Shown here: piece by piece, positions 1 through 7,234 of the stretch
How the letters are laid out: each line of letters opens with the position of its first letter
How positions within the stretch are numbered: position 1 is the stretch's first letter
Source of the DNA: Rhabdochlamydiaceae bacterium
GTDB taxonomy: Bacteria; Chlamydiota; Chlamydiia; Chlamydiales; Rhabdochlamydiaceae
Direction of reading: 5' to 3'
DNA: 34,137 nt
Assembly (NCBI GenBank): GCA_017994195.1
Contig: JAGOLG010000006.1
Coordinates: forward strand, 1 to 34,137
The notes under the pieces: generated by a model
Told to the model about the DNA's origin: nothing
What the model saw: only the letters and a program-made list of their open reading frames with translations
Databases searched by the model: none
Position numbers and translations under genes: made by a program

Positions 1-1
1 C

Positions 2-646
2 CTCTCTCTTGACCAGGGTGAGATTTTTAACATGTACAATGAGATCAATACGATCCACGCCAAAGATCAGTTTGAGATGAATCTAACACAAGACATCATG
101 CAACCCGGCTTTAGCACCTCAACTCCAGAAGGCGCCCGCAAATTCTTAGAAAACCTCATCGGCTACTACATCATCATGGAAGGAATTTTCTTCTACAGCG
201 GATTCGTAATGATCCTCTCGTTCCACCGTCAAAACAAAATGACAGGCATCGGCGAGCAGTTTCAGTACATCCTCCGAGATGAAACCATCCATCTCAATTT
301 CGGGATCGACCTCATCAACAGCATCAAAGAAGAGAATTTAGAACTCTGGACACCAGAGTTCCAAGAACATATCACGAGCCTCATCCGAGAAGCCGTTGAA
401 CTCGAGATCCAATATGCGCAAGACTGCCTTCCCCGCGGCATCTTAGGGCTGACAGCCCCGATGTTCCGTGAATATGTGCAATATATCGCAGACCGTAGAT
501 TAGAAAGAATCGGCCTCAAACCGATCTATAAATCGAAAAACCCTTTCCCTTGGATGAGCGAAACCATCGATCTTCAAAAGGAAAAGAACTTCTTCGAAAC
601 ACGTGTGACTGAATATCAGTCGGCTGGAAGCCTGTCTTGGAATTAA
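2..646 (+). CDS. nrdB: Ribonucleoside-diphosphate reductase small (beta) subunit, 5'-truncated
   Basis: This is the C-terminal part of the class I ribonucleotide reductase radical subunit, which with NrdA reduces NDPs to dNDPs in the cytoplasm. The frame is open to the first base of the window (the codons before the ATG at 32 read [10 protein letters not shown]), so that ATG is internal and the start lies outside. Visible metal-ligand motifs are the Glu in MEGIFFY and the Glu/His pair in RDETIHLNF, which match helices E and F of the R2 fold. The C-terminus ends in SLSWN, a flexible tail of the kind that docks on the large subunit. About 215 of the roughly 345 residues expected for chlamydial R2 are present. 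Chlamydial R2 proteins are the founding class Ic enzymes (Mn/Fe cofactor, Phe in place of the radical Tyr), but that residue lies upstream and cannot be checked here. The stop overlaps the convergent gene by 4 bases. Confidence 0.95.
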   Translation, partial: LSLDQGEIFNMYNEINTIHAKDQFEMNLTQDIMQPGFSTSTPEGARKFLENLIGYYIIMEGIFFYSGFVMILSFHRQNKMTGIGEQFQYILRDETIHLNFGIDLINSIKEENLELWTPEFQEHITSLIREAVELEIQYAQDCLPRGILGLTAPMFREYVQYIADRRLERIGLKPIYKSKNPFPWMSETIDLQKEKNFFETRVTEYQSAGSLSWN

Positions 647-1734
647 TTTCCCTGCTCTAAAACAACACTTAGCGCGTAACAACCGCTAGGTGTTTGTATA
701 TTATGCAGCTGGCAAAATTCTTGCAGTCCCATGTTCGGATTATCAACAACCAATTGCCAGACCGCATGGCCGCGATTTTGGTTCAGATATGTTTTTAGAA
801 GTTCTTTCTGTCTTAAGACAACAAACTCTTGAAACTGCTCGATAAGTAAGTCAATATCTTGATCCAATACATTTTCATCGAGGGGAACTGTAATATTCAC
901 ATCTTCTCTTAATTTTCCGCGAAGCGCGTCCCGATAGACTGCATACTGCTCTTCACCGATTCCTTGTTTAAAAAGGCATTGAAAACCCTTTAGCGTGAGC
1001 AGATCTTCATTCCAGAGCCGGAGTCCTAAGCAGTCTAAATCGATAACCGTTTTTATTCCCCGCGCCGAAAGAAGCGTCTGTTGTACATCATAGTATGTTC
1101 TGAAATCAGCAGGCGTTGCAAAACCTAAACTTCGAACATATGCATCGACTGATTCGATCCCAGGAATTTGGATTTGTCTGAAAGCATCAGATATAGTTTG
1201 CCGCTTCTGTTGTTCCACACTTTGTTCAGTCTCGTTTAGCCTTGCACAGATTCCTTTTAGTTCTTGATACAACTCATAAGGATCTTTGTTTTTATCCTTT
1301 TGCAGATTTTTTAAAGAGTCGTTATCGATAAACTGAAGCAATTCGTTAATTGTTTCTCGGATAACTCGAACTCTTCTACCCCAAACCATATTCTCTCTGT
1401 CTTCTGTCCAGAGATTTTGATTTTCCTGTATTTCCTTCAATTCGAGTTGAAGAGGTGTCTCGAATGAAATTCCAAATCTCTCTACAAAGGTATCAAAATT
1501 TAAAGTGCGCAGTTCAACCTCGTGAGTCGGTCTAGCCGGAGCTTCCGGGGCCTTTTTGAATAGAGCTTTAACTGCAAGATCTACTAGCAGAACAAGGTAG
1601 TTGATAATAGGAATGCATTCAAGAGCTCCAACGACATAGTGGACGGTCCAATTTTTCCACTCAGAATGGGCCGCCTGTTTGAAATGAGCCTGGGCCTGCG
1701 AGTAAGGATAAAACAGAGCTTCCGAAACTTTCAT
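643..1734 (-). CDS. Hypothetical membrane-anchored protein (363 aa)
   Basis: I do not recognise this family. Residues about 33-59 form one hydrophobic segment (starting [15 protein letters not shown]), preceded by a short polar N-terminus and followed by basic residues and a Pro/Ala-rich stretch ([10 protein letters not shown]). The remaining 290 residues are charged and helical-looking, with predicted coiled-coil stretches near 95-180 (for example [12 protein letters not shown] and [14 protein letters not shown]). There is no cleavable signal peptide. The G-x-L-E-x-I-P-I-I pattern at the hydrophobic segment resembles N-terminal segments I associate with lineage-specific proteins of environmental chlamydiae, but that is an impression. 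It starts 8 bases after the stop of the phosphatase gene at 1743 on the same strand and is probably co-transcribed, so a joint role in host interaction is plausible. No Shine-Dalgarno is evident before the ATG. The stop overlaps the nrdB stop by 4 bases. Confidence 0.75.
   Translation of the reverse strand: MKVSEALFYPYSQAQAHFKQAAHSEWKNWTVHYVVGALECIPIINYLVLLVDLAVKALFKKAPEAPARPTHEVELRTLNFDTFVERFGISFETPLQLELKEIQENQNLWTEDRENMVWGRRVRVIRETINELLQFIDNDSLKNLQKDKNKDPYELYQELKGICARLNETEQSVEQQKRQTISDAFRQIQIPGIESVDAYVRSLGFATPADFRTYYDVQQTLLSARGIKTVIDLDCLGLRLWNEDLLTLKGFQCLFKQGIGEEQYAVYRDALRGKLREDVNITVPLDENVLDQDIDLLIEQFQEFVVLRQKELLKTYLNQNRGHAVWQLVVDNPNMGLQEFCQLHNIQTPSGCYALSVVLEQGN
664..697 (+). terminator. 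Probable nrdB terminator hairpin inside the convergent gene
   Basis: AACACTTAGCG (664-674) pairs with CGCTAGGTGTT (684-694) as an 11-bp stem with one T-G wobble and a 9-base loop. A short T-rich tail (TGTTTGTAT) follows. It lies 18 bases after the nrdB stop and within the last codons of the minus-strand gene. The tail is weak for an intrinsic terminator. Confidence 0.5.
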
Positions 1735-1742
1735 GAAGGAAA

Positions 1743-2636
1743 TTATAGCCTATTTTGTAATAAATAGTTTGCAACTTTGAAACAAAATTTGAGCTGATCT
1801 CTCGTCTGAACCATGGCAGGTCTGACTTCTCGGATCTGAGTCATCAGTTGGACAGGATTCAAAACACGAGCGCCTTGATCCATTAAATCCATCATGAGAG
1901 TTGCCACCATGAAGACGCCTGATCTGCCGACTCCTGCGCTGCAATGAACGGCAATTGCGCCGCCTTGATATCGCGCTCTCTGCTCTTTGATAAGCTGGAT
2001 GAAAGGTTCAATATCTGCAAGAACGCCTTGATCCGGCCACACTTCACAATGAAACATTATATCGGGCGTCCAACCATCTGATTTGCGAGGCGTTCTGATA
2101 AAAAAACCTTCCCGCTCTTCTGTCTTCCAACCAAACCAGTAACACTCACATTTAACCTTGTCATTTTCCAACACCGGCGTTAAACAGACAATCTGTTTGA
2201 CATCGTTTTGAGTCATCACCATTTTAGTAAGGTCAACCGTCGATTCCTTGGGACCTTGCATCAGAATATAGTTCTTATTACCCGTGACAAATTGAGCTCC
2301 ATTGAAATCGATTTTTTGATTCTGCTCGTCAAAAACAGGAACCATTGTCGCGGTGTATTGCAAAACATCGGTATACCGGTCTTTCTTTTTATGATAAGAA
2401 GAGTAATCCTCGGCAGGACGACCCCTTTCAAATTCTCGAAGGATCATTAAAATCCGGCCGGCATCATCATCTGAAATTTCTTTTTGATTTTGAGCAGTCA
2501 CTTCGAATTCAATCAAAGGGAACCCAAGTTTTTCTTCTAAGCGGCTAGCTAAAGAGAGCCCTAATACAGCACCTTTAGAGACGATATTTAAAGGATTGAA
2601 AGATACAGGTGGAGTTGTCATGCGAAAAGTATACAT
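1743..2636 (-). CDS. Eukaryotic-type classical protein tyrosine phosphatase
   Basis: This protein should hydrolyse phosphotyrosine on protein substrates through a cysteinyl-phosphate intermediate. All landmarks of the classical PTP fold appear in order: a KNRY-like loop (KKKDRYTD, 83-90), the YILMQGP segment (123-129), a YWFGW beta-strand block (166-170), the WPD loop with general acid Asp202, the P-loop HCSAGVGRSG (231-240, nucleophile Cys232, Arg238), and the Q-loop QTRDQLKF (277-284). The catalytic domain fills about residues 60-297. The first 55 residues are extra and contain a short hydrophobic stretch near 22-31, possibly a secretion or targeting region. Such PTPs in intracellular bacteria are usually injected effectors (YopH and SptP are the known precedents), so a type III effector role is inferred rather than shown. 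ATGs at 2636 and 2621 both lack a clear Shine-Dalgarno, so the start is uncertain by five codons. It is the first gene of a two-gene unit. Confidence 0.93.
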   Translation of the reverse strand: MYTFRMTTPPVSFNPLNIVSKGAVLGLSLASRLEEKLGFPLIEFEVTAQNQKEISDDDAGRILMILREFERGRPAEDYSSYHKKKDRYTDVLQYTATMVPVFDEQNQKIDFNGAQFVTGNKNYILMQGPKESTVDLTKMVMTQNDVKQIVCLTPVLENDKVKCECYWFGWKTEEREGFFIRTPRKSDGWTPDIMFHCEVWPDQGVLADIEPFIQLIKEQRARYQGGAIAVHCSAGVGRSGVFMVATLMMDLMDQGARVLNPVQLMTQIREVRPAMVQTRDQLKFCFKVANYLLQNRL

Positions 2637-2723
2637 ACGAGAAGGATAAGAATAAAGAAAAATTCTAGCAGAGACGGCTCAAAAATATATTACCATGTGG
2701 CGCGACAACAGAAATACACCCTT

Positions 2724-2751
2724 TTAACAAAGACTCCTTTCCTGCTAAGAT
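2724..2751 (+). promoter_or_regulatory. Candidate sigma66/70-type promoter for the M16C protease
   Basis: TTAACA (2724-2729), a 16-base spacer and TAAGAT (2746-2751) resemble -35/-10 boxes. Transcription would start near 2758, only about 5 bases before the ATG at 2763, which implies an almost leaderless mRNA. No Shine-Dalgarno is visible before that ATG, which fits. This is a pattern match only. Confidence 0.35.
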
Positions 2752-2762
2752 CCTAAAGCACT

Positions 2763-5678
2763 ATGACTTGGAAAACAGGCGATCGATATCTCTCTTTTAA
2801 AGTAACTCAAGTAATTGATTTAGAGGAGCTTAAGGCAAAACTCATCGAGCTTGAGCATGAAAAGTGTGGCGCCAAGGTGCTGCATCTGGCTTGCGACGAT
2901 CCTGAAAACCTCTTCTGCCTATCGTTTCAGACACTCCCTAATAGCTCCAATGGGGTGGCCCACATCTTGGAGCATACGGTGCTCTGTGGATCGCGTAAAT
3001 ACCCCGTTAAAGACCCTTTTTTCGCGATGACGCGCAGAAGCCTTAATACCTTCATGAATGCCCTTACGGGGGCCGATTTTACATGCTATCCGGCCGCTTC
3101 TCAGGTGGAGAAGGACTTCTATAACCTTTTAGATGTCTACCTCGATGCTGTCTTCCACCCTCAGCTTAAAAAAGAGAGCTTTTTACAAGAGGGGCACAGG
3201 CTTGAGCTTGAGGACCCCAAAGATCTCAAAAGCCCCCTCCTCTGGAAAGGGATCGTTTTTAATGAAATGAAAGGAGCCTTAGCCTCCCCTGATGCTAGAA
3301 TCTGGCATAAAGTTTCAGAGGCCCTCATGCCAGACCTCACCTATGCCAATATCTCAGGAGGAGATCCTGCGTACATTCCTTCTTTAACCTATGAAGAATT
3401 GATCCACTTTCATGAAACGTATTACCACCCTTCCCGCTGCCTCTTTTTCTTCTATGGGAATTTTCCCCTAAAAAAACACCTCGAAGTTCTCGAAGAAAAC
3501 ATTTTAAAAAATACACAGAAAGCATCGCCGCTTCCTCCACTACCTAAACAACATCGATTTAAGGCTCCTAAAAACGTTGAAGGGTTTTACCCCGTCGCAA
3601 GCAAAGAAGAGTCTCAGGCAATGATCGCTTGGAGCTGGCTGACCGTTTCTGCTCAAGAGCAAGATACGCTGCTTGCCCTTTCTCTTTTGGATGCGATCTT
3701 AATGGAAACCGACGGCTCGCTTCTTAAACTTCCCCTCTTGCAATCGGGGCTATGCTCCACTGCCGATGCCTTTTTGGACCCTGAAATGTCAGAAGTCCCT
3801 TATCTGATCATTTGTAAAGGATGCGATCCTAATCAGGTAAATGCACTCGAAGATCTCCTTTTAAAATCGCTGAGAGAAATTGCTGATAAAGGAATACCGC
3901 CTCATATGATTGAAGCCTCGCTTCATCAACTTGAGCTTTCACGTACAGAAATCGGCAGTGACCATGGACCCTTTGGACTATCGCTTTTTATGCGCGCAGC
4001 TCTGACTCTGCAGCATGGCGGACGTCCTGAAAAGGCTCTCAAAATCCATACTCTCTTTGCCCAGCTCCGTGAAAAATTGCAAAATCCCGATTATCTTCCA
4101 GGCCTGATCCGAGAGATGCTTCTTAAAAATCCTCATCGAGTGCGGGCTGTCATGAACCCCGACACAAAACTTTTAGACAAAGAGCAAGAAGAAGAAAACC
4201 AAAAGCTTAAAATTTTAGAAGAAGATCTTCCTCTAGACGAGAAGAAAAAAATCGTCAAAACCATGGCTCATCTAGAAGAGTTTCAAAAGATGCAAGAGCA
4301 TCAAAACCTGGACTGCCTTCCAAAAGTAACGCTGAGTGATGTTCCCGTACTGTCAAGAGACTATCCATTAAAGCAAAAAGATAAAGTCTTTTTCCATGAT
4401 ACATTTACCAATGGATTTGTCTATGCAGACCTCGTCATGGATCTTCCATTCGTCTCTGTGGAAGAGCTCCCTTATGTACAGCTATTTATTTCGCTTCTTT
4501 CTGAAGTCGGCGTGGGAAAGCGCACGTATGTGCAAAATTTAGAAGTGTTACAAGCCCATGTGGGGGCAATGACTGCATCGCTTGCTCTTTTTCCTCTCAT
4601 GGAAGATTCAACGCGGATGAAACCTGCCCTTCTTCTTCGAAGTAAAGCTTTAGAAAGAAACAGCTCTATGATGTTCAAGCTTTTAAAAGAATGGGCACTT
4701 AACGTCCGTTTTGATGAAACCGAAAGAATCGAAGAGCTTATTGAGCAAATCAATACCGCGCTTGAGCAGCGCCTAACCAAAAACGGCCTGCGGTATGCAG
4801 CAACTCAGGTGCTTAGCGGTCTTACCCCTGTGGGTTTTATCTCTGAAAAATGGCAAGGAATTTCCTATTTTCAATGGATTAAAAGCATCGCTCAAGATTT
4901 GCCCCGTAAGCTCCCTAAAATCATTGATAAATTCCATGAATTTAAAAATAGGCTTCTTTCTTTCAAAAATCCTGAAATCATCCTGTCATGCTCTCAAGAA
5001 GCATATAAAAATCTCCCCTTTGAAGATCTTCTTGACCTTCCTTCAAGACCGTTTAAAGCCTGGGAAGTCCCCTCTCACATTCCTCCCACGGCGTCTCAAG
5101 GACGGCCGATTGCCTCCCCTGTCTCCTTTACAGCTCAAGGTCTCAAAGTAGCCACCTACCTAAACCCCCATGCACCCGGCCTTGCCATCGCATCGCAGCT
5201 CATGGATCACTTAGTGCTTCATCCCAAGATCCGGGAGCAAGGCGGCGCTTATGGTGCAGGAACCACCTACGTCCCTACTCTGGGCCACTTCACTTTCCAT
5301 ACCTTCCGCGACCCTCACCTTGGATCTTCTTTGCAAACATTCAAAGAAGCTGTTGATACAATTGCAAACGGCCATTTCTCAAAAGAAGATTTAGAATCGG
5401 CAAAACTTGAATCGATCCAAAGCCTTGACAGCCCTATCAGTCCGGGAAACCGAGGTTCGGCTTCCTATTCCCTCCTGCGCGAAGGAAGATCTTTAGAGCA
5501 CAGACAACATTATCGAGATCGGCTCTTATCCCTCACCCCCCAAGAAGTCGCTTTAGCCGCTCTCCATGAGCTTAAACCTCGCCTAGAAAGCAGTCAGGTT
5601 GTGTCACTTGGGTCTCAAGAATTTCTTGAAAAAGAAAATAAGGCTCTTCAAAAACCTTTGCCAATTATCCCCATTTGA
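2763..5678 (+). CDS. M16C (insulinase/presequence protease-like) zinc metalloprotease
   Basis: This is a cytosolic zinc peptidase of the insulinase superfamily that degrades unfolded peptides inside a clam-shell chamber. The inverted zinc motif HILEH is at residues 67-71 (ligands His67 and His71, catalytic Glu70), and the third ligand is probably Glu168 in NEMKGAL. The sequence TVLCGSRKYPVKDPF just after the motif is diagnostic of the M16C (PreP/CYM1) branch. The M16C-associated middle region follows (about 480-730), and the C-terminal half carries the substrate-binding EQGGAYGAG block near residues 825-833. The length of 971 aa matches the family (about 970-1000), and no signal peptide is seen. 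Chlamydia trachomatis has a comparable insulinase-family protein. It is read away from the phosphatase pair and is followed 26 bases later by two tRNA genes on the same strand. Confidence 0.95.
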   Translation: MTWKTGDRYLSFKVTQVIDLEELKAKLIELEHEKCGAKVLHLACDDPENLFCLSFQTLPNSSNGVAHILEHTVLCGSRKYPVKDPFFAMTRRSLNTFMNALTGADFTCYPAASQVEKDFYNLLDVYLDAVFHPQLKKESFLQEGHRLELEDPKDLKSPLLWKGIVFNEMKGALASPDARIWHKVSEALMPDLTYANISGGDPAYIPSLTYEELIHFHETYYHPSRCLFFFYGNFPLKKHLEVLEENILKNTQKASPLPPLPKQHRFKAPKNVEGFYPVASKEESQAMIAWSWLTVSAQEQDTLLALSLLDAILMETDGSLLKLPLLQSGLCSTADAFLDPEMSEVPYLIICKGCDPNQVNALEDLLLKSLREIADKGIPPHMIEASLHQLELSRTEIGSDHGPFGLSLFMRAALTLQHGGRPEKALKIHTLFAQLREKLQNPDYLPGLIREMLLKNPHRVRAVMNPDTKLLDKEQEEENQKLKILEEDLPLDEKKKIVKTMAHLEEFQKMQEHQNLDCLPKVTLSDVPVLSRDYPLKQKDKVFFHDTFTNGFVYADLVMDLPFVSVEELPYVQLFISLLSEVGVGKRTYVQNLEVLQAHVGAMTASLALFPLMEDSTRMKPALLLRSKALERNSSMMFKLLKEWALNVRFDETERIEELIEQINTALEQRLTKNGLRYAATQVLSGLTPVGFISEKWQGISYFQWIKSIAQDLPRKLPKIIDKFHEFKNRLLSFKNPEIILSCSQEAYKNLPFEDLLDLPSRPFKAWEVPSHIPPTASQGRPIASPVSFTAQGLKVATYLNPHAPGLAIASQLMDHLVLHPKIREQGGAYGAGTTYVPTLGHFTFHTFRDPHLGSSLQTFKEAVDTIANGHFSKEDLESAKLESIQSLDSPISPGNRGSASYSLLREGRSLEHRQHYRDRLLSLTPQEVALAALHELKPRLESSQVVSLGSQEFLEKENKALQKPLPIIPI

Positions 5679-5704
5679 GGTAATTTTAGTCGCTTTCCAG
5701 TTGA

Positions 5705-5777
5705 GGGCGTATAGCTCAGTTGGTAGAGCGCCTGTCTTACACACAGGTGGTCATAGGTTCGAGTCCTTTTGCGCCCA
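5705..5777 (+). tRNA. tRNA-Val (anticodon UAC)
   Basis: The cloverleaf can be drawn by eye. The acceptor is GGGCGTA with TGCGCCC and discriminator A; the D-arm is GCTC-AGTTGGTA-GAGC. The anticodon stem CCTGT/ACAGG carries loop CTTACAC, which gives TAC. A five-base variable region and the TTCGAGT T-loop follow. The T-stem ATAGG/CCTTT contains a T-T mismatch at its second pair (50-64). The length of 73 bases excludes CCA, which is not encoded (the next bases are AA). Confidence 0.96.
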
Positions 5778-5785
5778 AACCCTTT

Positions 5786-5859
5786 GCGGGAGTAGTTCAA
5801 TTGGTTAGAGCGCTGCCCTGTCACGGCAGAGGTTGCGGGTTCGAGCCCCGTCTCCCGCG
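5786..5859 (+). tRNA. tRNA-Asp (anticodon GUC)
   Basis: The acceptor is GCGGGAG with CTCCCGC and discriminator G, as in bacterial tRNA-Asp. The anticodon stem CTGCC/GGCAG carries loop CTGTCAC, which gives GTC. The T-arm is GCGGG-TTCGAGC-CCCGT. It starts 8 bases after the tRNA-Val gene, so the two are probably one transcript. CCA is not encoded. Confidence 0.97.
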
Positions 5860-5864
5860 AAATA

Positions 5865-5900
5865 AAAAAGCGATTGATTCTTACGAGTCAATCGCTTTTT
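5865..5900 (+). terminator. Strong bidirectional intrinsic terminator
   Basis: Bases 5865-5880 pair with 5885-5900 as a 16-bp stem (core AGCGATTGATTC / GAGTCAATCGCT, one T-G wobble) with a TTAC loop. The stem is flanked by an A-run on the left and a T-run on the right, so it can stop transcription from either side. It ends the tRNA-Val/tRNA-Asp unit and also lies 24 bases past the stop of the convergent gene at 5925. Confidence 0.9.
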
Positions 5901-5924
5901 GCTTATCTCTGGCTATCTGCAAAA

Positions 5925-7061
5925 TTAAAAGAGTGGATTTTCTGTTAACCCATAGCAACCATTTGTTCCAGTTGGAAACTGATTACTTGATACACTCGCG
6001 TATGAAGTTTCGACACTGACATAATCATCTTGATCGGCTTCTTTCAAGGCCTGATAGATTTTCGCAACTGCAAAAACACCAACTCCAACAGCTAAAGCTC
6101 CAACTGCAATTTTCCCTAGATTTGGAACTCTTCGTTGGGCTTGCTCGCGAACAAACTCTCCTGCCCACTCATCACCGCGTATCTGATTATTAAATTGGAG
6201 AAATTCGCCCACATTAAATTGTGGAAGCTTGCGAGTTTTACCAACAAATTCATCGGCCCAACTGTTATCCATTGGTTTTTGTACACTGGTTGTATCACTT
6301 CGTGGGCTTTTTGTAGAAGGCTCTTCAATCTGTTTGGGGGATTTTGATGCTTTCTCAGAGTCTTGAAATGCCTTTTCCATATTTTTTTGTTCTGACAACT
6401 CATTGAATATGTCATCAAGCTCTTCTGGTGAGAATTCACTCTTCCGTTGCGACTCATTCCATGCTTTGTCCATGTTGTCGAACTCGCTTACTTGCTCTCC
6501 CTTAGGTTGAGATGTTTTTTCTATATCTTTTTGTTCAAAATATTCATCTGTCATCTCTTGACCTGATTTTTTTGCAGCTTCTTCTTTTGCTCTTTCTTGC
6601 AAAAATTCATCTGCCATCTCTTGGCCTAATTGTTCTACGCTTTTTGCAGGCGGTTTAGGATTTTCTGATTCAGTAGGCGCTGAAGGCGGTGTATTTCCAC
6701 TAGAAGGATTTTTACCCTGAGATAATCCAGATAAACCTTCACTCACTTTTGTAAATATTGAACCTGCTCCCTTCATACCCATCCAACCCAAATAAAGACC
6801 AATCATCATTAGGTTCAGTGTGATTGTAGACATGGTATAGGTCAGGCCTAGCAAGGTACAAAGCATCGTACGTGAGGTCGGATGGATCAATGCAGCCGCG
6901 ACTGCGGTAGCCGCAAAAGTTCCATAGGCAATATTTTTTGCAGTTGCATGTTCTTTGAGGTCTTTGTTGGTCAGATGGAAATGCTCGCGCAGTTTAGTAA
7001 AAGCCGCAGAGCCCCCAGTTTTGGCCAAATAAGTCACTAAATTCAATGGATTAATAAACAT
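5925..7061 (-). CDS. Membrane-anchored low-complexity protein with PEX5-like WxxxF motifs (378 aa)
   Basis: I do not recognise the full-length family. Hydrophobic segments lie at about 46-60, 67-95 and 316-338, with no cleavable signal peptide. Between them (100-315) is a polar, Pro/Ser/Glu-rich, probably disordered region. It holds pentapeptides WADEF (268-272) and WAGEF (299-303) that flank EFLQF (286-290) plus NQI (292-294). Upstream sit two W-less look-alikes, MADEF (149-153) and MTDEY (170-174), each preceded by GQE. W-x-x-x-F/Y motifs are how the peroxisomal receptor PEX5 binds PEX14, and the EFL-x-F box lies in the PEX7-binding region of PEX5 and fungal Pex20-type co-receptors. The membrane pattern would suit a protein inserted in the host-derived vacuole membrane with the middle region in host cytosol, which is inference. 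A good Shine-Dalgarno (AGAGGTG) and a promoter precede the ATG. Confidence 0.8.
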   Translation of the reverse strand: MFINPLNLVTYLAKTGGSAAFTKLREHFHLTNKDLKEHATAKNIAYGTFAATAVAAALIHPTSRTMLCTLLGLTYTMSTITLNLMMIGLYLGWMGMKGAGSIFTKVSEGLSGLSQGKNPSSGNTPPSAPTESENPKPPAKSVEQLGQEMADEFLQERAKEEAAKKSGQEMTDEYFEQKDIEKTSQPKGEQVSEFDNMDKAWNESQRKSEFSPEELDDIFNELSEQKNMEKAFQDSEKASKSPKQIEEPSTKSPRSDTTSVQKPMDNSWADEFVGKTRKLPQFNVGEFLQFNNQIRGDEWAGEFVREQAQRRVPNLGKIAVGALAVGVGVFAVAKIYQALKEADQDDYVSVETSYASVSSNQFPTGTNGCYGLTENPLF

Positions 7062-7085
7062 AACACCTCTGTTTTAATTGCTTAT

Positions 7086-7113
7086 ATTATAATATTTATT
7101 AAGATTTATTCAA
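7086..7113 (-). promoter_or_regulatory. Sigma66/70-type promoter for the gene ending at 5925
   Basis: Read on the minus strand: TTGAAT (-35, 7108-7113), a 16-base spacer, and a perfect TATAAT (-10, 7086-7091). The predicted start is near 7079, which leaves about an 18-base leader with the Shine-Dalgarno AGAGGTG. The surrounding 7062-7234 region is very AT-rich. Confidence 0.6.
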
Positions 7114-7156
7114 AATTATATTTTGATTTATTAACTATTTATTAACAATATGACAT

Positions 7157-7184
7157 TTATCAATATTAAACTAATTTTTATATA
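7157..7184 (+). promoter_or_regulatory. Candidate promoter for the small secreted protein at 7235
   Basis: TTATCA (7157-7162), a 16-base spacer and TATATA (7179-7184) lie in the divergent AT-rich spacer. The background is so AT-rich that chance matches are likely. Confidence 0.3.
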
Positions 7185-7234
7185 GTCTATTTTACATATT
7201 TGCTATTTTTCCCGGAAAATCGCAATATGTCGCC

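Noticed and set aside
2-646. Claim that this is a class Ic (Phe-for-Tyr, Mn/Fe) ribonucleotide reductase
   Set aside because: The radical-site residue is upstream of the window, so this cannot be seen here and rests only on the presumed lineage.
5925-5935. C-terminal peroxisomal targeting signal (SKL type) on the PEX5-like protein
   Set aside because: The protein ends in NPLF, not an SKL-type tripeptide, and the KLREHFHL near the N-terminus lacks the nine-residue PTS2 spacing.
5599-6019. Short open frames across the two tRNA genes
   Set aside because: Their coding would come from the tRNA sequences and the terminator; no start context or homology supports them.
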